Shown: piece after piece, positions 1-8,188 of the stretch
How the letters are laid out: each line of letters opens with the position of its first letter
How positions within the stretch are numbered: the first letter of the stretch is position 1
Origin: Arachnopeziza araneosa
Taxonomy: Eukaryota; Ascomycota; Leotiomycetes; Helotiales; Arachnopezizaceae
DNA: 19,976 nucleotides
Assembly (NCBI GenBank): GCA_003988855.1
Contig: QYAI01000257.1
Location: 1 to 19,976 of the forward strand
Reading direction: 5' to 3'
The notes under the pieces: generated by a model
What the model was told of the DNA's origin: nothing
Databases searched by the model: none
Seen by the model: only the letters and a program-made list of their open reading frames with translations
Program-made: the position numbers and the translations under genes

Positions 1-225
1 GGTTAGGGGACCCACCCTCATTTTATTGTACATAGCTCCCTTCCAGAGAGAGTTCCTTCTCTTCTTAACTTTTTCTTTTCCTTCGTAGCTAGCCTATAAA
101 TAGGAACATATTCAGACTACATTCGGGGTACTCCCATATACCTCTCGCAGCAGTGTTCGTGCTTGTGCCGTTACAGTATTAACATCTAATACATTATCTT
201 TTGCGTCTAAACTTAAATTAAAACT
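1..225. mobile_element. possible LTR remnant (3' part), cut by the window edge
   Basis: There is no gene here. The stretch holds a promoter-like TATAAATAG at about 96-104, followed by a C/T-rich leader-like segment, and runs into an AT-rich zone after about 200. This layout (TATA box, short leader, AT-rich tail) resembles the 3' part of a retrotransposon LTR. The 5' end lies outside the window and I cannot identify a primer-binding site, so the call rests on appearance and on the transposon debris next door. It could equally be ordinary intergenic DNA. Confidence 0.25.
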
Positions 226-337
226 TTGTTTTCTAAAGTTCTAGCGTAAACGTAATATATTAAGTACTAAAGCAAAAGCATCTTAATTCTTTTGCTAAAC
301 TTTTTTTAGTTAACTAGCGCTTATTTTTTTATCTAAA

Positions 338-1118
338 TAGTTTTAAATATACAGCTCATGACCTTCGCCTTACCTAGTACTAATGACTTGGTCGAGCGTC
401 GAACCTTGGCTTCGTTGTTGATTGTAGTCAGGAATTGTATCCGGTCCTCTTGGAGGACGCTTAGAGCAGAGGACTTCTGGAAAGCTTTAGTACATTTTTG
501 TAAGTGCTTTGCTAGGTTCTGTTTGCTCGTTTTATTAAGGGTATGAGCATCCTGTTAGATAATCCGGTTCTGTAGCGACATAAAAGACTCTGCTGATACT
601 AGCGTCACAGGCGTTTGCGGTTCTACGTCTTGCTGACAAGACCCTACCTTTACCTCATCGGCGCTTGGAATAGCTTGTTCAACCGAGGAGGCGAGCATAC
701 TTCTGAGCACTTTATCGGGATTAAAGAAGAATAGACCACTAGCAGCGAAGCTAGCCTTTATGTTCTTCGGCGTGAACGCTCTGTTTCTTGCGGGGCTATA
801 CAGAGAGGTGAAGTGCTCCTTGCCGATCGTATTTACACCTTCTTGCTCAAGTCGATCTACCTGGTCACGATACGCGGCCTTAAGAGGTGCGAACGCTGCT
901 ACATCACAAGGCTAGAGCTTGTAGGAGGTATAAGAAGAGAGACGGCATAGGAGCATATTGTTCTCGAAACAGAACTCGAGGATTTCGAGAGTCTTGTGCG
1001 TTGCAAAGCTATCGCAGATTAAGACGCGTCGTTTCTCGTTAGCTCGTTTCTTGGTTTCGAGATCAAAGATACGCTTGAGCCACTCGAAGCTAATCACAGA
1101 GTCGGTATACTGTTGCAA
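338..1118 (-). pseudogene. truncated pogo/Fot1-like DDE transposase with RIP-type stops
   Basis: On the minus strand, the peptide ending at 912 contains RVLICDSFATHKTLEILEF and reads as the DDE_1 core of Fot1/pogo transposases (canonical form CDGxGTH). The same frame continues past a TAG at 912-914 with PCDVAAFAPLKAAYRDQV, then IGKEHFTSLYSPARNRAF and AASGLFFFNPDKVL, all family hallmarks. It crosses a TAA at 555-557 and ends near 338 after NNEAKVRRSTKSLVLGKAKV. Both stops stand where glutamine codons are expected (CAG to TAG, CAA to TAA), that is C-to-T changes in CpA context, the signature of repeat-induced point mutation. The N-terminal DNA-binding helix-turn-helix region and the first catalytic Asp are missing, and the basic C-terminal tail is lost. 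The element is dead. Confidence 0.9.
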
Positions 1119-1212
1119 AAGGACGGCCTGCAGTCAGAGCGATAGCTTTAGCGTGTTAGGGCTCTGTTTTAACTCGTTTCAGGGCCTCAGGCCCTGTTTC
1201 ATCAGTTAACTA
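1119..1212. mobile_element. right flank of the pogo-like element, candidate terminus
   Basis: This segment lies beyond the broken transposase and contains an inverted GGGCCTGAGGCCC-like motif, ending at AGTTAACT (1204-1211) beside TA-rich DNA. The same octamer occurs at 308-315 on the other side of the transposase. Pogo/Fot1 elements insert at TA, so these could mark remnants of the two ends. GTTAAC is self-complementary and the inner bases do not match, so the terminal-repeat reading is weak. Confidence 0.25.
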
Positions 1213-1291
1213 TATATAGGGTGCACTTCCCACTGTAGAATTGATTCTTCACCACTGAAAAACTCCATTTTTGCACCTATTCTGAACACAC

Positions 1292-2638
1292 TTTAAAAGC
1301 CAACAATTCCCTCTACTCTGTGAGCTATGACACCTCTCTCTCGACGAAACTCCTATCTACGAAGCCCTTTCCTACACCTGGGGAACAGAAAATCGAACAC
1401 ATTCCATTCTCCTTGATGGCAGCGATTTTCCAGTAACCGTAAACTTGTACCTCGCCTTGTGGACACTTCGTCAAGAAATGACGGTTATTTTATTTGGGTC
1501 GATGCGATAAGCATTAATCAATATGATGTGGAAGAGAGGAGTCACGACTGCAGAGGAATGTCACGTGATCATATGATCACATGAGAATATCACTTAGCAA
1601 TGGCTCGCTTAGCATGTATTTAGACACCACATCTCCTAGCTTAGCTCTCGGTCAAGAAGTGACTGTAGGAGACGAGGCGCCACTTATAATCCCTGATTAC
1701 AGCAAATCTGTTGTCACTGTTTACTCGGAACTTGCTAGCTCAATCAATGGTGCTGAAAACTTGTCGCTTAGATATTTTATTCCTTGGTGCTGGAGTGAGA
1801 AGGCTATCTGGCCTACTACCATGGGCTCCTGATTGGACATATACAGCTCCTCGAGATAAGAGCTTGGGCTACTTGAGAAAGCGGGACACTTATCAGCTTC
1901 CCGATTATCAAGATTTGGTAGCTGTCTTTCCGAAGATCTTACAACTACGACAGTACAAGGCTTTATCGTGGCATATGTAGCTGATGAAGGTCGAATAATT
2001 CTCACAACACGCCAACCTTGGAGCGAAAAACAAGATCCAATCTTCAAATTTATCAATTTTAGGTTTCTTTATCTTGTCTGCCCTTTCGGTAGTCTGATTC
2101 CAGATCAGGCGTGCTCCATCCTCTTGGCATACTGATCGCGTGGATTGTTCCCATCCTCAGTGGACTGATCGGAAGGATTCTTCTAAAATTTAGACCTGGG
2201 AGATATCCTCTTTACACTTTCCTCTTGGATGGTCTCGTTTAGTTAGTGAGCACACCAACTAGAAAAAGGCATGAGGACGGCTCTGACGATGCAGATTATG
2301 GTGATGTTGGTTGGTCGTCAATGGAGAATATGCTCGGCGCATCACATGATAAGGATAGAGAAGAGAGTGTGTGGAGACAATTTGACTTGGTAACTTCTGA
2401 TCATAAAATGTCTCTGCTGAATTCTTGTGAGACAGATGCACATGGTGCTCAGAAAAGAGATGTATTTTGCATGGTTGTTGGGGCCACCGATCCTTTTATC
2501 CTCAGGAGTCAGCCGAATGGATTTGAGTTTATTGGAACTATAGCGGGAAATAATCCGTTTCATCCTGTTGTTTGGAGAAGTTGTATCAAGTTGTGGGAAG
2601 AGGGGCATTTGGAATTGACGGAGTTTGCGCTTTGGTAA
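1292..2638 (+). pseudogene. HET-domain gene, broken by stops, frameshifts and a deletion
   Basis: This is a decayed heterokaryon-incompatibility (HET) gene. The N-terminal HET motif is legible from about 1310: PLLCEL, a TGA at 1328-1330, then HLSLDETPIYEALSYTWG and ILLDGSDFPVTVNLYLAL. After a frameshift near 1480 the second motif reads YFIWVDAISINQYDVEERS (from 1486). About 200 residues of the middle are then missing. From about 1680 come C-terminal pieces: IIPDYSKSVVTVYSELA, then in a second frame LPWAPDWT (near 1820), then in a third frame LTTTTVQGFIVAYVADEG (near 1940). The last 130 residues (2246-2638) form one frame containing RDVFCMVVGATDPFILR and WEEGHLELTEFALW, typical of HET C-termini. 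At least three frame changes and internal stops rule out a full-length product. Confidence 0.87.
1565..1580. repeat. perfect 16-bp palindrome at the HET deletion point
   Basis: GTGATCATATGATCAC is a perfect palindrome. It sits where the HET pseudogene loses its middle part, between the WVDAISINQYD motif and the C-terminal pieces. It may be a deletion scar or a footprint of an excised element. A related but imperfect GATCACATGATC lies at about 13591-13602. Confidence 0.6.
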
Positions 2639-2933
2639 TGCGATATGTCTTGTCACATATTAATTCCAAGGAGTGATGTAACAATGCCAGCAGCAAGGAG
2701 TCATAGATAAAACACTATTGAAATTATGGAGGGAAGTCCTTCAATTGTGAATTGTATATTTCATCAGAATTTTCAACTATGATGGATGTGCCTGAGCAAT
2801 GTTTTGGAGTGATAACACAGAGATTAATATCACAAGAATAAGAAACTTGACAAACTTCTCTCCTTCTCTCCCCTTTCCTTCTCACTGCCCATTACTCCAA
2901 GCGACATACCGAAAACTCGCCCCAGATTTAGAC

Positions 2934-3901
2934 CTAGCTGCAAAGAGCAGTGATAAATCCAAAGAAGCCTCCAGCAATAGGATTGACCGCACCCGCGATC
3001 GCTCCCAATGACCCAGCAAGGGTTGCGCACCAATTCCCGGATCCACTATCCATAGAAATCTGAGCTTGAATATAGCCTTGCAGATTACCATTATAAAACT
3101 TGTTCACGCTGATAAAGTCGGTTTGCTGACCCCACCACTGAGTCCCACAATCATCGCCCTGGCTTGTTCGTACGCACCAGTTATGCTGAGTCCACACTTG
3201 ACCCTTGGAAGCGGCAGCGACGACGGCATCGACGTAGTTGTTGCGTTGATCCCAACCGTTGTATTGGCCATTGGAGGTGATATCGAGGGTTCGGCTGCGT
3301 GGGCCGCTGGAGCTGCCCTGTTGAACAAGATCTGAGGTTGCGGCGGTGCAGGTAGAGGGGTCACATGAGCCTTCGTGGCCTGGTTTTTCATTAGTATATG
3401 GATCGGCCCAATTAAGTTAAACGCCGCTTACAGTAGTCGTAGAGACAGTGATGGAGAGCATCACAGGGATTGGTAGTACCATAGCTGATCGAGGTGGAGC
3501 CGAAAGTGACCTGAGATCTCAAAATTAGTAAAGTTCTTCGGTAGAATTCTAAATTAAGATTGAATATTTGAAGTGATAAGTTGCTCGTTATCTAAGAAAT
3601 CCAGCACATCATAGTAACCAAATCACCGCTGCAAGATAGTGTAACTTACATGAGTTTGGGTGTTCCGTTTGATAAGGGCTCGATTGTTAGCTGTGCTGTT
3701 GGGGAAACGAGTGAGATAATCCTGGCTCCCTGGCTCCATGCCCACTTTGAACCGGATCATGAGGCCTTTGGGAGAGTCATAAGTCTCACAATTTGGCGCT
3801 GCTTCGCAGTTGGAGATGACTTCTGGATGGAGCTGAGAGGTTTGATCCGCAGCGGCGAGAGCGCCAAGGAGTCCCATGAGAGAGATGATTGAGGTCTTCA
3901 T
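2934..3901 (-). CDS. secreted cysteine-rich preproprotein, 258 aa, unknown function
   Basis: The gene has three exons, 3650-3901, 3432-3510 and 2934-3379. Introns are 139 bp (GTAAGT..CAG) and 52 bp (GTAAGC..CAG, with an ACTAAT branch site), and the join keeps a Cys codon. The total of 777 nt encodes 258 residues. Residues 1-18 form a signal peptide, followed by a prodomain with two Cys and a dibasic LIKR Kex2 site at about 76-79. The predicted mature part (80-258) has nine Cys, five of them clustered at 100, 106, 111, 116 and 121. A glycine-rich hydrophobic stretch (229-256) carries two GxxxG motifs and is bracketed by Cys228 and Cys257. This prepro/Kex2 layout is shared by many secreted fungal effectors, antimicrobial proteins and killer proteins, but I recognise no named family. 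A TATATAA box lies about 120 bp upstream of the ATG. Confidence 0.85.
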
Positions 3902-4020
3902 TTTACTTAATGAGAGTGAGTTTGGAAGATTATAAATATGGAAAGTTGAAATTATTCTTTGATTGAATGAAAGAATGAAAGTGTTGTGTTGATGCAGTTT
4001 CTCGACGCTCTCTCTCCTCC

Positions 4021-4027
4021 TTATATA
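4021..4027 (-). promoter_or_regulatory. TATA box of the secreted-protein gene
   Basis: On the minus strand this reads TATATAA, followed by AGG. It lies about 120 bp upstream of the start codon at 3901, with an A/C-rich leader between. The spacing fits an ascomycete promoter with a short 5' UTR. Confidence 0.5.
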
Positions 4028-5025
4028 CCTCCCCGATATCTCGAAATAGACAATATATGTTCACTCAACTTTCTCCATCTGGTCCAGGCTTTGCCAAGAT
4101 GTTCAAATCATCGTATCTTGTACTATCGGCGCCGGAGCGGAAATTGTAACTCCAAAAATACAAGACGCTCCGACAGTGTGAAGCATCCATTGGCATCTGA
4201 CAGGTACCCAAGATAACCTTAAAGCCACGGATTCAGCCACGGATTCAGCCACGCTTTAGGGCTTACCCAGACTTTATGCTCTCCTGGAATTCGCCTCCAT
4301 CTCCATTTCAAGTCAGGTCTGGGCTGACGTGAGATGGTGGAAAGGGGCAGGTCGCTTGCTCGGTAGGCTCGCCTGTTGGCCCACTCTCGATTACTAAGAC
4401 ACCTATGGCCGCTATCGTCGGCCGCGGTGTGGAGGTGCTGCCCTAAGAAGTTCTGAAAGGGGGATTTGAAGGTGGGCTCAGTTTCTGAATCCATCAATTT
4501 AAAGGTCACTTCTAACATGGGCCAGGCCAGTACATGAGTCCAGTTGGGCATACTCTCGGTTGTTTCATACAGATGGCGTGCATGTCTTCCATGCATCCTT
4601 GATCTCCTGGTCTATGCTCTCTGCATCGGAAATCATCCGCCACTACACCGTACTCCGGGCACCGCTTGTGACAGCTCGTAAAGCCCCGTGCTGACTGCCA
4701 GTCAAAGAGATAGAATCTTATTCGCTGGTCTAAGCATAAGAATCGTCTTTGGTTGCTACAAGTCTAAGAGAATACATTTTCGCCTCTGTTAAAGAAAAGG
4801 GGTAGTGAGGGGGAGCATGCTGATTCCCTTTGTGAATTCCACGGCTTGACCTGGTAGATAACTATTCTATTGAACCCTAGCACTTTACTTGCAAATTCAA
4901 AGCGGAGACCGGAACAGAGAACTTCAAAGACAAATGACAGCCCTTTCTCCAGGATCTGCGCCTCTATCACATCCCTTGAAATCAATTTGCCAAGCTGTTC
5001 TACTCCGATTTCTCACAACCTACGT
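4028..5025. other. about 1 kb without a convincing gene
   Basis: This is the region between the promoter of the secreted-protein gene and the 3' end of CTP synthase. A 125-residue open frame on the minus strand (4219-4596) matches no family I know and ends in repeat-encoded WLNP units, so I do not call it. A tandem repeat at 4224-4253 is listed separately. The part next to 5025 probably holds the 3' UTR of the CTP synthase gene. I saw no tRNA or transposon hallmark. Confidence 0.5.
4224..4253. repeat. 12-bp tandem repeat, 2.5 copies
   Basis: The unit GCCACGGATTCA occurs at 4224-4235 and 4236-4247, followed by a half copy GCCACG at 4248-4253. It is a short minisatellite in noncoding DNA. Confidence 0.9.
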
Positions 5026-7660
5026 TCAGAAACTAATATCATCACTCACCCCATTGGGAAGGCCATTGAGCTCCTTGGTGATCTGTTCCAGGCATCCTGC
5101 GCTGGCGGCGAAGAAGCCGAGGTAAGGTCGTGAAGGGTCCAAAACCTTGCTCTGGTATTCGGGATGAAACTGGACACCGACATACCAGGGGTGATCCTTT
5201 AGTTCAACAATCTCCATGCGTTTACTTGTGTCATCCTTACCAATGAAATTGAGCCCAGCTTTTTCCAACCGCTCGACATAATCAGGGTTCACTTCATATC
5301 GATGCCGATGGCGCTCTTCTACCACGTCTGCATGTTTGTACAACGCACGAAGCTTGCTCCAGTCGCTATCGGGCTGGAAGAGCGTTGGTCGCGTTCCCTA
5401 TGCTCGTTAGAAAATGTGTTTTGACTTCTTCCCATCCACATACAAGTCTCATTGTCCCTCCTTTCTCTGTTCTGCTGCCTTCTGGCATGAAGATGATTGC
5501 TGAATTCTCGGAGAGACGCTCAAACTCCTCTGATGTGGCATTCTTGATCTTACAAAGATTTCGTGCTGCTTCAATGACTGCTACCTGCATACCAAGACAT
5601 ATCCCCAGCATCGGTACTCGCCTGGTGCGGGTCCACCAAGCTGCTTTGATCATTCCTTCAACTCCTCGTTCTCCGAAACCTCCCGGAATAACGATACCCT
5701 TTGCTGTGTGAACCTCAAGCCAAGCCTGGTGGTATTTGGTTGGATCATTTTCCTGTGTGGCGTCTTCCAGATGTTCAGAATCAACCCATTTGATCCGAAG
5801 CGCTCTGTTACATCGCATTGCGGAATGTTCTAATGACTTCACAACCGAAAGATACGCATCCTGAGCTTCGGTATACTTTCCCACAATGGCAATATCAACC
5901 TGGTCAAGATGAGGCTTTGGGAGAACTCTTGCATTCCACAACTTCCATAGGGCTGTGCCCTTTTCTGTCAGTGCCGGGGAGATAGTCAACTTATCAAGCT
6001 GTAGAGCGGTCTTGAAAAGATTGACAAGACCCTGCTGTTCAAGAAGTAACGGAACTTGATAGACGGTCTGCATATCTCGTACAGTGATGACCTGTTCGAT
6101 TTCCCGATAACAACTGCGGGCAATTTTTGAGATCGTTTCAGGGGCAAGTGGGCGTTCGCAACGACATGCAATCTATCTCTTGTAAGCTGCTGTACCGATA
6201 TAGAGTCTGACTACTGACAAGGTCTGGAATGAGGCCCCTAAGACAAATTAAGTTAGCTACCATATTTTTTGAGATGAGCAAAAGTCTTCCTACAATGTAG
6301 CTCAAAGACGAAATTTGAGAACATGACAAGATCAATGGGCATGAAACGTAAATAATTACTCACGCTTGAAGTGCGCTACGAACAGAATGTTGCGTTGGCT
6401 TGCTTTTCTCCTCTCCATGAATTCTGCAAGTTATGTAATCAGCAATTCGTAGTAGACACAAGTTTGGAATGGCTATAAATCTGGGACAGCGAATATTGGT
6501 CTCGATCAGAACCTCGAAACTAAATTGACTCACAGAGGAACGTAAGACACATGGATGTTGACAAAATTTCCCCGGCCTGCCCTATGCCTAAACTGTGTCA
6601 AAGCCTCAACGAAGGGCATACTTTCGATATCGCCGACAGTGCCACCCTATCAGAGAGTAAGCTTGAATTAGAGGAATAAGAGAGCCATCAGAGCAATTTG
6701 CTTGCAATTTCTTGGCTTGTGGGCACGTACCAATTCGACTTAAGAGTTGTCAGCAAAGTGCTTTCTTGCGATTTTAAAGCGCAAGACATACTGATACACA
6801 CATCCGGTTCCTCTCCAGTATCGTCTGCTGGGACCTTGGCAACACGTTCGATCCAATCTTGAATTGCATTGGTGATGTGTGGAACAACCTGAACGGTTTT
6901 GCCCAGATATGTGCCTATCAAAGTCGTTAGCGCATTGTGGTGATTGAAAGCCGAAAATCCAGAGGAATAGAATACCTTTTCTTTCTTCTGATAGAACATG
7001 ACTGACAGATCCCCCTATTAGCAAAGGTGCTATCCTGCAGGCTGAGTTGTATCACCTACTTGTAGATTTTTCCGGTTGTGATGTTGCTCTACAAATGTCT
7101 CAGTCAACCAAGTTGTATAAGTTGTTTGATAAAAAGTATAAACTAACCTCTTTTGTAAGATTCAGGCCGAGGTATCTGCAAAACAGAATGAGTCAATGTT
7201 AGAAAGGTAGATGCAACTTGAGTACCTCTCATAATTTCCAAGATCAAGGTCGCTTTCGCCTCCATCTATGGATTTGTCAATAATTTGAGTTTTGCTGGGG
7301 TAACGCAGCAAAATTACCTTTCAGAACGAAACATTCGCCGTGTTCCTTCGGGCTCATAGTACCTGTAAGATCAGCCTCCGTTTTATTTATGCCGACAAAA
7401 CTAGAAATACCAGCATCAATGTTGAGATATGGGTCGATCTTGATCGCGGTGACCTTTAAACCTAAAGTTTTCAGGAGTAGGCCGGATGAAGAGGCTGAAT
7501 GCGCGTCGTTAGTGACAAGATCACGAGTCTGTACCATCTCCATGCTGCACCTATAATCCCCTTGCCAATTCCGGAGATCACACCTGTCAAAATGTTAGTG
7601 ATCAATGCTCAGAACAAAATTTGCTAGATGTATACCTCCTGATACCAAGACGTACTTCAT
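5026..7660 (-). CDS. URA7: CTP synthase (UTP-ammonia ligase, glutamine-hydrolysing), 15 exons
   Basis: It makes CTP from UTP, ATP and glutamine in the cytosol, the last step of pyrimidine nucleotide synthesis. Exons: 7636-7660, 7551-7583, 7411-7494, 7318-7362, 7226-7265, 7148-7175, 7060-7088, 6976-7001, 6792-6914, 6731-6738, 6534-6646, 6364-6423, 6219-6237, 5444-6172 and 5026-5397. They sum to 1734 nt, or 577 residues, the usual length. MKYVLVSGGVISGIGKG is the N-terminal nucleotide-binding loop. IELGGTVGDIES (about 145-156) is the synthase metal/ATP site. Cys403 in GICLGMQ, with His532 and Glu534 in FHPEY, forms the glutaminase triad. All joins are GT..AG and keep frame; intron 2 has a weak GTGCAG donor. 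Exon 10 is only 8 nt. URA7 is the yeast name, used by homology. A GTGAGT at the 3' end could mark a further splice, but the length argues against it. Confidence 0.94.
6731..6738 (-). other. 8-nt microexon of the CTP synthase gene
   Basis: On the minus strand the exon TCGAATTG is framed by an acceptor ending TTAAG and a donor GTACGT. The preceding exon ends DVCI plus one base before a GTATGT donor, and the next begins GGTVGDIES after a GATAG acceptor. With the 8 nt included the protein reads CIIELGGTVGDIE, exactly as in the family. Skipping it loses the metal-site Glu and shifts the frame. The flanking introns are 53 and 84 bp. Confidence 0.85.
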
Positions 7661-7778
7661 CTTGGCGTGTGGGTAGAAAATGTTGAGAAGCTGATAAAGA
7701 TTTTTCTCAATAGGTCAAAGGTGTCTCGCTAGGAGAAAACTTATGGTGCTTAGCCTTTACCTAATATCTCGTGATGGG

Positions 7779-7785
7779 TGAGTCA
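7779..7785. promoter_or_regulatory. TGAGTCA, Gcn4/CPC1-type site
   Basis: This is an exact match to the palindromic-type bZIP consensus, about 120 bp upstream of the CTP synthase start. CTP synthase consumes glutamine, so a link to amino-acid control is reasonable but untested. Confidence 0.4.
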
Positions 7786-8085
7786 CGTCCTAACGCGCCC
7801 CATCTTCACCTCGACGCGACACAACGCGTCTTTCTTTTCTGTCAGCAATAGTACCCCACATCGGCTGACTCGGGTGATTGTTCGAATAATATTTATATCT
7901 TCCCTAAATGCTACATTTATAGGACATTTTTGAGATTTACAAGTTCCATCGAAAATTGCGACAAGCTCTGCTCGCCAAAGAGACCGTGAAAAATCCATTA
8001 TTATGAATATGATAGCGAGATTTTTAATGGATGCCCCAAGGTAGTAAAACGAGATGATGTTGGGTGAGTTTGACTTGGAAAGTCA

Positions 8086-8134
8086 CGAGACGTCGCTTAA
8101 CGTTGGCACGCGCATATCTGTTCGAAACGTCTCG
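8086..8134. repeat. 8-bp inverted repeat in the HET gene promoter
   Basis: CGAGACGT (8086-8093) and ACGTCTCG (8127-8134) are exact reverse complements separated by 33 bp, and each is followed by, or overlaps, CGCTT. They end 54 bp before the HET start codon, so they could be a dimeric regulator site. Confidence 0.6.
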
Positions 8135-8188
8135 CTTCCTAGAGCTGCGATTCGAGAATGGTAAAGCTCCGAATCTCACCTACCAGAA

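Larger units (their letters stand above)
7661..8188. promoter_or_regulatory. shared promoter region of CTP synthase and the HET gene
   Basis: This 528-bp region separates two genes transcribed away from each other. It contains a TGAGTCA (7779-7785), the consensus for Gcn4/CPC1 general amino-acid control factors, about 120 bp upstream of the CTP synthase ATG. Four ACGCG cores lie at 7793-7797, 7814-7818, 7824-7829 (full ACGCGT) and 8108-8112, resembling MBF (MluI cell-cycle box) sites that control S-phase nucleotide genes in yeasts. An 8-bp inverted repeat lies nearer the HET gene. Function is inferred from motif matches only. An open frame of 71 residues on the minus strand here is not supported. 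Confidence 0.5.

Noticed and set aside
308..1211. AGTTAACT at both ends as terminal inverted repeats of a complete pogo element
   Set aside because: The core GTTAAC is self-complementary and the inner sequence does not match, so the evidence is too weak to define the element boundaries.
3066..3335. 89-residue plus-strand frame with an alanine/valine-rich segment
   Set aside because: It is antisense to the third exon of the secreted-protein gene, which is supported by splice sites and conserved frame.
4219..4596. 125-residue open frame on the minus strand
   Set aside because: No family resemblance, the C-terminus is encoded by a 12-bp tandem repeat, and no splice or promoter support was seen.
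5398..5443. Apparent frameshift between the two large CTP synthase frames
   Set aside because: A 46-bp GTATGT..ATAG intron explains it exactly and restores MRLGTRPTLFQP, so the gene is not broken there.
5385..5711. 108-residue plus-strand frame
   Set aside because: It is a shadow of CTP synthase exon 14 on the other strand.
6138..7543. Initial impression that the N-terminal CTP synthase half is a pseudogene made of unlinked fragments
   Set aside because: All fragments join in order through GT..AG introns, without stops, to a normal 577-residue protein.
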